Below, piece by piece: positions 20,356-30,284 of a DNA stretch of 64,000 bases; the stretch's first letter is position 1; every line of letters begins with the position of its first letter. A program made the position numbers and the translations under genes. The notes below the pieces were generated by a model, which was not told the DNA's origin, made no database searches, and saw only the letters and a program-made list of their open reading frames with translations. The stretch is taken from assembly GCA_020912385.1 (NCBI GenBank), contig CP087215.1, forward strand, positions 1,860,001 to 1,924,000, read 5' to 3'. Source of the stretch: Neofusicoccum parvum (lineage: Eukaryota > Ascomycota > Dothideomycetes > Botryosphaeriales > Botryosphaeriaceae).

Positions 20356-22370
20356 ATGGACGACTCCCCGGATCGCATTGGCCCTGAGGTGGGCCCGAAG
20401 AGGTCGTTTGGGGACAATTTGAGGCGGTTCAAGAAGGCTGTCACCACCAAGTGAGTTCTTGTGTTTGATTGCGAGATGATTCCTTGATGTTCACTGTAAT
20501 GGTTGTCATGTGTTTGGTGTTGCGGCCAAATGGGCACCATCTTAACCATGCATTCGATTATATTGTGTTCTCTAGTTTGAGTTCTCCGCTCTCCCCCATC
20601 TTCTGTTCCAGTTGCTCGACTTAATGAGCTGACACTTCATCTAGGGATGGCCTTATCGGATCTTACGACTACGGATTCCTCTTCAGGCCTAACATCCCGT
20701 TCATGAAGAAGCACCGTCGCGCAGCACCGTTCTTTGGCCTTCATGACAAGATGCCTGTCTTTCTGGCCCTTCTTCTCGGATTCCAGCATGCGCTGGCAAT
20801 GCTGGCGGGCGTTATTACTCCTCCGATCATTCTAGCAGCATCGGCAAACCTCGTGACTGCCCAGCAACAATATCTCGTGTCAACCTCATTGATTGTCTGC
20901 GGCATTCTTTCATCCATCCAGATCACCCGCTTTCACATTTGTAAATCTCCGTATTATATCGGCACCGGTCTGATCTCCGTGGTTGGCACCTCCTTCTCTA
21001 CCATTCCGGTTGCTACCGGCGCGCTGTCCCAGATGTACCAGACAGGCTTCTGCCCCACCGACTCGGCCGGCAACAAGCTTCCCTGCCCAGACGGTTACGG
21101 CGCCATCATTGGCACGTCCTGCGTATGCGCGCTGATTGAAGTCCTGATGTCCTTCATGCCTCCGCGTATGCTGAAGAAGCTCTTCCCGCCGCTCGTCACT
21201 GGCCCAACCGTCATGCTCATCGGCATCAGCCTGATTGAGTCCGGCTTCCAGAACTGGGCTGGTGGTAGCGGCAACTGTCTCACCAGCCCAACAGGCATCT
21301 ACGCCCTGTGCCCAACCATCAACGCACCGCGCCCCCTGCCGTGGGGTAGTGCCGAATTCATCGGACTCGGCTTCCTCGTCTTCGTTAGCATCATCCTCTG
21401 CGAGCGCTTCGGCTCCCCGATCATGAAGTCCTGCGCCGTCGTCGTAGGCCTCCTCATCGGCTGCATCGTCGCCGCCGCGTGTGGCTACTTCGACCGCTCC
21501 GGCATCGACGCCTCCCCCGCCGCCTCCTTCATCTGGGTGCACACCTTCAAATTGTCCGTCTACGGCCCCATCGTCCTGCCACTCCTCGCCGTCTACATCG
21601 TCCTGGCCATGGAAGCCATCGGCGACATCACGGCCACCTGCGACGTGTCGCGCCTGCAAGTCGACGGCGCGCTCTTCGACTCGCGCATCCAAGGCGGCGT
21701 CCTCGCCGACGGCCTCAACGGCATCGTGGCCGGCCTCTGCACCATCACGCCCATGTCGACGTTCGCGCAGAACAACGGCGTCATCGCGCTGACGCGGTGC
21801 GCCAACCGCAAGGCCGGGTACGCGGCCTGCTTCTGGCTCGTCATCATGGGCATCTTCGCCAAGTTCGCGGCCTCGCTCGTCGCCATCCCCTCGTCCGTCC
21901 TGGGCGGCATGACGACCTTCCTGTTCTCCGCCGTCGCCGTCTCCGGCATCAGGATCATCAGCACCGTCCCCTTCACCCGCCGCAACCGCTTCGTCCTGAC
22001 CGCCGGCTTGGCCATCGGCTACGGTGCCACCCTCGTGCCCGACTGGTTCGCCTACGTCTTCACGTACGACGGGCCCAACCGCGCGCTGCTGGGCTTCTAC
22101 AACGCCATCGAGCTGGTGCTGGAGACCGGCTTCGCCGTCACGGCGTTCGTCACGCTGATCCTGAATCTGATCCTGCCCGAGGAGCTGGAGGACGACGTCG
22201 CCGAGCTGCCGGAGCTGACGGCGAACGAGGCCGATGCTCAGGCGGATAAGGAGGAGTGGGCGAGGGTCAAGGGCGGGAAGGAGATGGATGCGGAGGCGGG
22301 GAGGACGGGGAGCGCGAGCGGGAGTGGGAGTGTGAGTGATATTGGGCCGGCGGGGAGGGGGCCGGCGTGA
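20356..22370 (+). CDS. NCS2/NAT-family purine permease (xanthine/uric acid transporter)
   Basis: Two exons, 20356-20450 and 20645-22370, with a 194-nt intron. The product is 606 residues. The splice rebuilds the TTKDGLIGSYDYGFLFRPN block typical of fungal UapA/UapC proteins. The family signature QNNGVIALT lies at residues 407-415, almost the same numbering as in Aspergillus UapA. Multiple hydrophobic segments fit the 14-helix NAT fold: a proton symporter for xanthine and urate in the plasma membrane. The C-terminal tail is acidic and then Gly/Ser-rich. Whether it is the UapA or UapC orthologue cannot be decided by eye, so no symbol is given. Confidence 0.92.
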
Positions 22371-23018
22371 GTGAGTGGATGAGAGTGGGATACCGTGGGC
22401 AATTCCATTGTTGTGATTTAAGAGGAAGAGATTTTTTTTGTATGTCTTGTACAGAGCAAAGGAAAAAGTTCAATGTTTCAACGCGTCATGACACGATGAT
22501 GTACAATGTGAATCCACAGTTCTCCATGCGCCAGAAGTCACGCGCTCAGTCTTTCCACAAAGAGGTCAGTGGCAGGATTTGCTGCTTACGTCTGGATCCG
22601 CTCAAACCAAGCCTCTGGCGCTTGTCTGTACCCCTTTTGTACGTCCGACGTCGCGCAAAGGTTCGAGAGCGCTCGTAGAAGGCGTCAGAGCTCAGGGTTT
22701 CCGGTCGACGACGGGATTTCCTAATCGGGGTTTCCGGCGTCGCTCCTCATCCCCCGCACTTCCCCGCGAGCGCGCCGTATATGTAATGACGGAGCTCCGC
22801 ATTGCTCGCGTTACGTCGATTAACTTCGCCGCTCTGCTGACATTTCGCGTGCTTGTTGTAGGCGTTGGTTGAGCCCTTTGTTCCGCCGAAACTCTCTACC
22901 CAAGCTGCACATAGATTGTGAGAGTATACACCTCGAGCCATTCCGACTCGCCACTTAAAGGCCTTCAAACTCTCGAACACACGCTTCTCGGATACGAGGA
23001 GGAAGAGCTCTCCAAAAT
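22371..23018. other. Intergenic region
   Basis: Between the permease 3' end and the start of the DhaK-like gene. No gene or repeat seen. Confidence 0.5.
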
Positions 23019-24463
23019 ATGGCTGCCACTGAAGCGCCCCCCACGGCAACGAAGGAGACATTCCACCTGATCAACGCGCCAGGCGACGCCATCCACGAAG
23101 CGCTGACCGGGCTGACGCAGCACCACCCGTCGCTGTCGTACGCACCAACGCACAAAATCGTGTACCGCAGCGACCTGATCGACTTCCGCAAAGACCATGT
23201 GACCACGATTGGCTTTTCTGGGGGCGGACAGTGAGTGGTTCCCCATCAACCATTTCAATCCTATTGCAGTGCCCCTTCAACCCGTGCGGACACGTCTATG
23301 CATTCATATTCTTTACTTTCCCAACTCCATGAGACCGCCTGGCTGACCCCCCGCTCTCCCCAGCGAACCCATGTTCGGCGGCTTCGTCGGACCCTCCTTC
23401 CTCTCCGCGTACGTGTCCGGCAACATCTTCGCGTCGCCCACCGCCGCGCAGATCCTCGAGGCCATCAAGATGGTGCAGCCTGACCCGGGCAACCACCCAG
23501 GGACGCTGATCGTCTGCGGTAACTACACGGGCGACATTCTCAATGCTGGGTTGGCCATTACGCGCGCGCAGGCGCTGGGGTACAAGGTCGCGTTTGTGCC
23601 GGTTGGGGACGACGTGGCGGTGGGGAGGAAGAAGGGGGGGAAGGTTGGGAGGAGGGGGTTGAGTGGGCATCTGGTGGGGCTGAAGATTGCGTGCGGAGTG
23701 GCGGAGAGGGAGAGGGGGGTGGAGGGGTATGGGTTGGATCGGGTGAGGGAGGTGATGGAGTGGGTGGTGGGTAATGTGGGTACGATTGGGGTGGCGTTTG
23801 ATCGGTAAGTACCACCTTCTGCCTTTATTTTCTCCATCTTCTGTGGACGGTGGTATTTGGAAGGTTGGAGGTTGTGGCAGTTGGAGGTTGTGGCAGTTGG
23901 AGGTTGTGGCAGTTGGAGGTTGTGGCGGTTGAGAAAGAGACTGTGAAGGACTGCTGTGCTAACGATCCCTCAGAGTATCACTCCCTACAGGGACCGTCGC
24001 CCCTGTCCCTCTCCTCCCGCCTGATACCATTGAACTCGGCATGGGCGCCCACGGTGAACCGGGTCTACAGCAGCTTACGCCTCCACCTGCTCCAGCCAAG
24101 CTCGTCGCGCAGATGATCGATCTTATTACCAACACCTCTGATGAGGATCGTGCCTTTGTTCCTTTCCCCGCAAACGCCACTGCAGAAAGGCCGCACCGTG
24201 TTGTGTTGGTGTTGAACAGCCTGGGAAGCACAAGTGACGCAGTGCTAGCAGCTTTTGCGGAGTTGGCGAGAGAAGAGCTAGCGAAAAAGCATTGTGTGGT
24301 TGACCGAGTCTTGCTAGGGCCGCTGGTAACGAGCCTGAAAATGAGCGGCGTGGGCATCACGGTTTGGAGGTTGCCTGGGGATGGAGAAGAGGGGCCCTTG
24401 AAAACAGCGGGAGCGTTGGAGCTGTGGGATCGGAAAGTGGATGTTGCGGCATGGAGGCAGTAG
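23019..24463 (+). CDS. DhaK-only dihydroxyacetone kinase homologue
   Basis: Three exons: 23019-23230, 23364-23804 and 23974-24463; introns of 133 and 169 nt, the second with a clear GCTAAC branch. The product is 380 residues. It matches the DhaK (Dak1) domain throughout: GGGHEPMFGGFVG (His71 region), NYTGDILN (Asp128) and GMGAHGEPG, where His244 is the residue that covalently binds dihydroxyacetone in characterised enzymes. Single-chain fungal dihydroxyacetone kinases are about 590 residues with a second, ATP-binding DhaL (Dak2) domain. That domain is absent here: the stop at 24463 is followed by the FHIT gene on the other strand. It could be a substrate-binding partner, a regulator, or an enzyme that needs a separate DhaL. 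Substrate residues are kept, which argues against decay. Confidence 0.85.
23864..23927. repeat. 16-bp minisatellite, four copies, inside an intron
   Basis: GTTGGAGGTTGTGGCA is repeated four times, the last copy with one change. It lies wholly in intron 2 of the DhaK-like gene and accounts for much of that intron's 169 nt. Confidence 0.9.
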
Positions 24464-24746
24464 TTGGATTTGTTTGCCCGAGTTATGGCTGTGCCGGAGC
24501 AGGAAAATTGCGAAATTCTGAGGTTGATTTCGAGATGTGTAAATACACTTTTGGTTGTCCTGCTTAGCATCCGCAGCATTATCCTTATCTCCATGACGTC
24601 TTTGGGAGGGGTTTTCCTCGTGAAAGTCCTTGCACAGGAGCATGAAGATGACCTCCGTGCGAAGTAGTGGTCCAAGATATCCAGAGCAGCCACAAGCAAG
24701 TGTTTCCAAGCACCCAAGCCCAGCCCTCTTCTTGTCCTCGGACTCC

Positions 24747-25289
24747 TCAATCCACCTCCTTCTCCATTTCCTCAGCCAACCACTCCGCCTCCTTCCTCAT
24801 CTCCTCCTCACTCCTCGGCTTTCTCTCCGCATCCGGGCCCGCAAACCTGTGCCCGCGCTCCTCTTCCCTCTTCCTCAACTCCTTCCCCACGTCACCCTCC
24901 TCGCCCTCCATCATCTCATACAGTCTATCTCCACCCCCCTTTTCCTCCATATCTCCCTCCTTCCTCGGTATGACATGACAGTGCACATGCTCCACGCTCT
25001 GCCCGGCAGCCTTGCCATCCTGTATCGCGATATTCAGCGCGTGTGCTCCGTACATGCGTTCGATGACGCGCGACACGCGCTGCGCGGTGGAGAACAAATC
25101 GGTCACCTCGGCGGGCGTGAGGGCGGCGAAGCGCGGAACGACGCGGCGTGGGCAGACGAGGACATGACCGGGAAGGAGGGGCTTGAGGTTGACGAGGGCG
25201 TAGCTGAGCGGCGTGAGGTGGAAGACCTGCGGCGTGACGAGGAAGGGGCCGAAGTGGATTGGGAGGGAGGTGAGGGGGTGGGGTGGCAT
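24747..25289 (-). CDS. HNT2: FHIT-type HIT hydrolase (bis(5'-adenosyl)-triphosphatase)
   Basis: A 180-residue single-exon product of the histidine-triad superfamily. The catalytic H-V-H-C-H triad is at 101-105, with His103 as the expected nucleophile. The preceding YALVNLKPLLPGHVLVCP block (30-47) and the IQDG..AGQSVEHVHCH block match FHIT and yeast Hnt2, which cleave Ap3A into AMP and ADP. The last ~60 residues are charged (Glu/Lys/Arg). An in-frame ATG exists upstream at 25331, but the shorter start fits family length. It is divergent from the STEEP1-family gene with 299 bp between the starts. Confidence 0.88.
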   Translation of the reverse strand: MPPHPLTSLPIHFGPFLVTPQVFHLTPLSYALVNLKPLLPGHVLVCPRRVVPRFAALTPAEVTDLFSTAQRVSRVIERMYGAHALNIAIQDGKAAGQSVEHVHCHVIPRKEGDMEEKGGGDRLYEMMEGEEGDVGKELRKREEERGHRFAGPDAERKPRSEEEMRKEAEWLAEEMEKEVD

Positions 25290-25588
25290 GGTCTGCTGGT
25301 GCCGGGGTCGGGATCGAGGGTGGGCGGACAATTGGCGCGTCGAGGGCAGGATGTTGCGGTGGAGAAGAGAACACAGCTCCGTCGCCGTGCGTCATCGCGA
25401 GCCGTCAGCCCTGCGCCTTGGCGCGTCCACCAGAAAATCCACGCGCCGCATCCTCGTCCTCTCCCTCCACGTCCTGCAGCCCATCCACCCTCAATCGCTC
25501 GCAAAACCGCACACGAAGCTCCAGCGCACCCCCGAGCCCCCACAGGCCACACAATCGCAGACCAAACCCGCGTGCACCACCCGCCGCC

Positions 25589-26122
25589 ATGGCAACCGCC
25601 TCCCCTCCGCCAGCCGCCTCACCCACGCCCGGCACCTCCGCCTCCGCCTCCGCCTCGGCCACGCCCGTCCACACCTACCACTGCATCTGCACGCAGCTCC
25701 TGCTCGCCACGACAACGCCGCTGCCCGCCCTCCCCCGCCGTGGCACCGACAACCCGGACACCGCGCTCCTCGACCGCGCCTACATCCTGCCGCTGCCGAC
25801 CCGGCCGCCGACCGCGGGCGACGGCGGCAGCGGCGACGGCGAGCACTACGCGCTCACGCTGAACACGCAGGTCGACCGCAAGCCCCGCATCGTGCAGCGC
25901 GAGGACGGGCTGGAGAAGCGGTGGGTGCAGCGGTGCGCGCGGTGTAGGTGCGCTGTGGGGTATCAGTTGGATTGGGCGCATTTCGCTGGAGGCGAGGAGG
26001 GTGGCGAGGGGAGGACGGGGTGGAGGAGGGATGTCGTGTATCTGTTGCCCGGGGCGTTGTTGAGCACGGAGGAGATGGCGAGGGGGGAAGGTGGGGAGAA
26101 GGTCGGTGGGGGGAAGGCGTAG
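25589..26122 (+). CDS. STEEP1 (UPF0428/CXorf56) family protein
   Basis: A 177-residue product. The family's N-terminal Cys motif appears as YHCIC (Cys32, Cys34) and the second pair as QRCARCRCAVGYQ (Cys116, Cys119), preceded by RKPRIVQREDGLEKRW. The paired cysteines suggest a metal-binding fold. In animals STEEP1 helps STING leave the ER. Its fungal role is not something I can state. The first ~28 residues are Ala/Ser/Pro-rich and the C-terminus is Gly/Glu-rich. The upstream frame is open to 25283, but the ATG at 25589 gives the family-like length. It shares a 299-bp bidirectional promoter with the FHIT gene. Confidence 0.75.
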   Translation: MATASPPPAASPTPGTSASASASATPVHTYHCICTQLLLATTTPLPALPRRGTDNPDTALLDRAYILPLPTRPPTAGDGGSGDGEHYALTLNTQVDRKPRIVQREDGLEKRWVQRCARCRCAVGYQLDWAHFAGGEEGGEGRTGWRRDVVYLLPGALLSTEEMARGEGGEKVGGGKA

Positions 26123-26957
26123 AGGCTGGGGTGAGGTGTGCGGTTTGGGATTATGCTTTGGAGAATTTCGGGGAATGGGCGTTACGAGGTCATGAGGACT
26201 GGAAGGAATAATTCACCTTTGAGTCTCATGGGGTGGAGAAGGCATGATGACAAGGAGTCCATCGACATCCAAGAGCTTGAAATGAGAACCGATCGGATGA
26301 AGGAGAGCTGTTTAGGGCTAGATGAGACTGAAAAGGGTAACACAAGCTGGGCGCTAGGAAAATCAAACCAAAAGCATGAATACGAGATGGATGAGCAAAA
26401 TAGATGGATGGGCCTTGCTAGATCGACCGGGGCCGCCTAGAGGGTAGTGAGCGGACCACCTCACTCGCCAAGCAAATGGTACAGTAGATACTCCGCTCTA
26501 CTATCATGTATTTCGGTAGCCCAGTTGCAGAGACAGTTGCTGAGTTTACCTATATGCTCAAGGAATCTAGCATGCTGACTCACGGTAACAGCTCTAAATC
26601 GTAGCATGCAGCTCTGCATCAAATACAGCGCATGAGGGTAGATGCAACGCTACAAAAAACAGTATATAATAAAAACAACATTCGACCGCTAGGTCATGTG
26701 GAAATATTACATTGAGCCTTGTATTTGGTGTTTGTAGTTTCAGATCTCATTGTCGACAGAGGATCCCGCTTTCATCTGGCTAGACCTCTGTACTCGATAG
26801 TGGCGGCAGACTAGACATAACAGATCACAGGCTTCTGTTTCTTTTCGCTTCAGTATTTCACACATGCACATTGGCACTAGATATTCATCAAACCGCACCT
26901 CAGACATGGCCGAAAAATTACCAACAAACCTCCATACCCCAAAACACCATCCTTCCC
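26123..26957. other. Convergent intergenic region
   Basis: Between the 3' ends of the STEEP1-family and MOSC genes. AT-rich in 26480-26760. No gene seen. Confidence 0.5.
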
Positions 26958-28322
26958 CTACGACGGCCCCTGCGGAATATACCAATGCTCCCCTATCTCC
27001 TCCACCACCACCTCATCCCCTACCCTCACCACCCCCTCTTCCTCGCTCATCGGCACCATCTGCATCCCCAAACACGGCCACTTCGCCGCGCCTTCATCAA
27101 TCTTCCGAAACGCCGCCATCGTCTTATACGGCTCATTACGGTCGCGCTGCCCCGTCGCCGGATCGACATTCGGCATCGTGCAGCGCGCCGTCCGACAGCT
27201 GACGTGGTAGCGCCCAGCCCCGACGCGCACGACCTTCCAATGGTCCTCAGCGTACGCCGGCGGGCCGGTGACGTACAAGTTCGCGCGGAAGCGGACGGCG
27301 TCCAGGCGAGCGGGCGCGGGCAGGCGGGCGGCCACGTCGCGCACGCTGGCGAGGTTGACGATGTGCAGCGGGTACGCGTCGGCCATGCCGACGACGGGCT
27401 GGTAGGCGACGGCCTCGCCGTTGCGCGGCGCGCAGCGGTACACGGGCCGCGGCCGCTGCGCGTCCACCCGGAACAGCGTCAGCTGGTTCGAGATGCCCAG
27501 CGCGTACCGGAGCTTGGAGAGCGTGGCGGGCGCGATTTCGGCGCCCATGTTGAGCGCGGTCGGGCACTCGTCCCAGATCTTCATGGGCTCGAGCGGGTAT
27601 GCGCGGGAGGCGATGCGTGAGGGGGGAGGGTTGAAGGGGATGCGGAAGGATTCGCGCGGGCCGTCGTAGGAGATGGTTGTTTGGTGGAGGATGTTCTTGC
27701 GGATGAAGGCGCCCAGTCTCTCTATCTTGTCGCTGATCCAGAGTTTGTCTTCCTGGTAGGGAAAGGAGACGACAATGCATCCTTCGCTCTTGACATACTC
27801 GGCTTCCGGGGAGTATGTAGGAGACGAAGGGTCGGGAACCCAGAGCTCGGTCCTGACTCTGGTGAGATGCGGTGATTGGCGTTGAGTGAGGAAGGTCCAT
27901 TGGTGGGAGATGTCCCAGCTCCCGTCTTTCGCGACGGAGCTGACGAGCTGAGCAAATGTGTACTGGCGGTCGTATTTCATCCCTGTGGGGACAACTTCGC
28001 CGCTTTCCAACTCGACGGGGAAGCAGCTCTTGATGGGGTAGATGCACAGTGCTTTGATCTTCCATGACGTCTTATCCTCGTCGCTGCCCTGGGCGTACTT
28101 GGGGTTGTACTGATCCTTAAGATTTGACTTTCCATGGGGCAGTCCGAGTCTCCGGCAGCCGGCTGGAGGTTCAGGTTCGTTGCCCTGGCGGCGGATATCG
28201 AGGAAAACAGCCGCGATGGCTACAGTCACAGCGGTGACAAGTACAAAAGAAAGAACAGTTGGCCAGCCCACAGCAAAGCTCATGGCCGGCATGGCGCCGG
28301 TTTTCGGAGAGTCGTCTGCCAT
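26958..28322 (-). CDS. Membrane-anchored MOSC-domain protein (mARC-like)
   Basis: A 454-residue single exon. A membrane segment lies at about 18-41, then a linker, then a MOSC N-terminal beta-barrel domain from about 86 (KIKALCIYPIKSC...GMKYDRQY), and a MOSC domain in the C-terminal third. In mARC-type enzymes a conserved cysteine ligates the molybdenum cofactor; the equivalent RTARCTMPNVDPATG block is present with Cys381 and a following NEP. Such enzymes reduce N-hydroxylated compounds at the outer mitochondrial membrane with cytochrome b5 and its reductase. Activity here is inferred from motifs only. The start is close to that of the Rad51 paralogue, transcribed in the opposite direction 360 bp away. 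Confidence 0.85.
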   Translation of the reverse strand: MADDSPKTGAMPAMSFAVGWPTVLSFVLVTAVTVAIAAVFLDIRRQGNEPEPPAGCRRLGLPHGKSNLKDQYNPKYAQGSDEDKTSWKIKALCIYPIKSCFPVELESGEVVPTGMKYDRQYTFAQLVSSVAKDGSWDISHQWTFLTQRQSPHLTRVRTELWVPDPSSPTYSPEAEYVKSEGCIVVSFPYQEDKLWISDKIERLGAFIRKNILHQTTISYDGPRESFRIPFNPPPSRIASRAYPLEPMKIWDECPTALNMGAEIAPATLSKLRYALGISNQLTLFRVDAQRPRPVYRCAPRNGEAVAYQPVVGMADAYPLHIVNLASVRDVAARLPAPARLDAVRFRANLYVTGPPAYAEDHWKVVRVGAGRYHVSCRTARCTMPNVDPATGQRDRNEPYKTMAAFRKIDEGAAKWPCLGMQMVPMSEEEGVVRVGDEVVVEEIGEHWYIPQGPS

Positions 28323-28682
28323 TGACAGAGCTGAGACGGAAGGAGAAAAACGATCGCCTGCTTGGGAAATTACTGAAGGAGTGAAGCGAAAGAAAGAATG
28401 GGCGCAGGTTCAATGCTAGCGCTTCAATTGTCCAAGAACACAAACCATACTGTCGGGGTTGCGGCGGGGGGGATGTTGTGGTGAAAAGGCAGCGCAGCGC
28501 AGGCGGGCAGAAACAGAGCGGGAGCGGGTGCATGACTCGCGCGGCGCTGATGTCACGTCCGGCCCGCCGCGCTGCACGTCGCACGCCCGCGACGCGTCTC
28601 CCTCCGCAGCCCGCCCATCCATCCCCGCTCGTAAAGCCACATGGCCGCTCAATCTGTCGCCAATGCGCTCTAACAGTTCGCG
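28323..28682. promoter_or_regulatory. Divergent promoter between the MOSC and Rad51-paralogue genes
   Basis: A 360-bp interval between two divergent start codons, so it must hold both promoters. No particular binding site identified. Confidence 0.5.
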
Positions 28683-30213
28683 ATGGATCTCCCGGAAAGC
28701 AACATCCCTTCCCCATCATCCTCCCGTGCGTCGCCTCTTCCTCCTTCGCGATCCCTTCTCTAACTCGACCGCAGACAGGCTGCCAACCGTTTCTGCATCG
28801 CACGCACTCCGCGCCCTCAAGATCCATGATCGAAGTGCCGTTTCCACTGGACTCAAGCAGCTTGATGCCTTACTTCAGCCCCGCACCGGCAGCCCTGCGC
28901 AAGGAGGGCTCATTCGCGGCCAGGTGACGGAAATATACGGGCCGCCGGGCTCTGGGAAAACGGCTCTTGGGTATGCGCACATCGTACGGGCTTTGAGGAG
29001 CTGTGACTCGCAGTCGAACATACGGCTGAGTGAAACGCTGCAAGACTACAGGCATCCAAAAGCGCATTGCAAAGGGGCGGTCATGTTGTTTGGATAGGCA
29101 AGCAAACATTGTCCAGCATTGAAGGGTATCTAGCTAACCATTAAAACAGATGCGGCGACCGCTGTGCCAAAGCCGCGCCTCGAAACACTCCTGTCTACGT
29201 CTCCAAGCCCGCCGTCGGGGTTGAGCTCCTCTATCGACGAAACTCTTTCCGCCACTGACATGCTTCCCCGCTTCCACCACTATTCTGTCCCGGCTCTCGC
29301 CCACCTTCTGACCCTCTTTATAAATCCAACTGCGACTTTTCCACCGCCAGGAACGGCGCTGATAATTGTTGATTCGGTTTCCACGCTATTCGACCGTGCC
29401 TATCCTCGCACCGGCGCTACTACAAGCAACACAAACGACAATAAGAAATGGGCATCGGGACGGAGATATGCTGTGATGAATAGCCTTGTTTCCGCACTTG
29501 GCAAGATTGCGGCAGTGCGAAATATTCCGGTCGTGATCACAAACCAGACGACGACGTTGATTCGCAAAGGTTTCAGTACCTTGTTGGTACCAGGAATGGC
29601 TGGACTCGAATGGGATAACGGGATTGCAACACGGCTTGTTTTATTCCGGGACTGGCCACCGGATCCAGGGAGACTAGTTGATCTGGAAGATGAGAAAAGA
29701 AAGAAAACTCGCTACGTCGGCGCGGTGAAGGTTGCGGGTGTGGGCCTCAATGAGTCCGGCGAGCTGGGAACCGTGATTCCGTTCATCATCGAGAGCGTAA
29801 GTTTTGTCGACAGCTCTGACTCGTTCTTGGCTGATGGCTTTTAGTGCGGGCTATGTGATGTCGATTTGAGGACGGCGGAGGTCCCCATCCAGACGTTGAC
29901 GTCCCCAGTGCGTTCGTCGAAGCGAACTTACACCGAGGTTGCTGACTCCGAAGACGAATTCGGCTCTGATGAGCTGTACGATTGGGGCGAAGAAGACGAA
30001 ATCGCTGCTGAAGGCCTCATTGATGAAGCGGCGCTTGCCGGCGATCCTCCAGAAAGGACATCGCTGCAGCCCCCACAAAAGAAGAGAGCAATGGATTCGA
30101 AAGAAGGAGAAGTGGTCGTGGCCGCATTGGCAGTGTCTGATCGTGATGAGAATCCGCAGAAACCACCGCCACCGTATGAGCTGCATGATGCGGTGATTGC
30201 GGAACAAAAATGA
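28683..30213 (+). CDS. Rad51 paralogue (Rad55/Rhp55-like recombination mediator)
   Basis: Five exons: 28683-28725, 28775-28983, 29052-29097, 29150-29796 and 29845-30213. The product is 437 residues. Walker A GPPGSGKT is at about 70-77, GGHVVWID follows the second splice, and Walker B LIIVD is at 170-174; NIPVVITNQTTT is the next RecA-core strand. Fungal Rad51 paralogues load and stabilise Rad51 on single-stranded DNA in the nucleus. The ~110-residue acidic C-terminal extension (DSEDEFGSDELYDWGEEDE) is probably disordered. Intron 3 (29098-29149) needs a GC donor (GATAG|GCAAGC) and has a perfect GCTAAC branch; all other introns are GT-AG. Assignment to Rad55 rather than Rad57, Rad51D or Xrcc2 is tentative. 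Confidence 0.8.
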
Positions 30214-30284
30214 GGTCGGTTGCATCTACAACATTCCGATAGAACTGAAAGGCTTCTAAACGGTTCTGACCTGTGTTCGTATTC

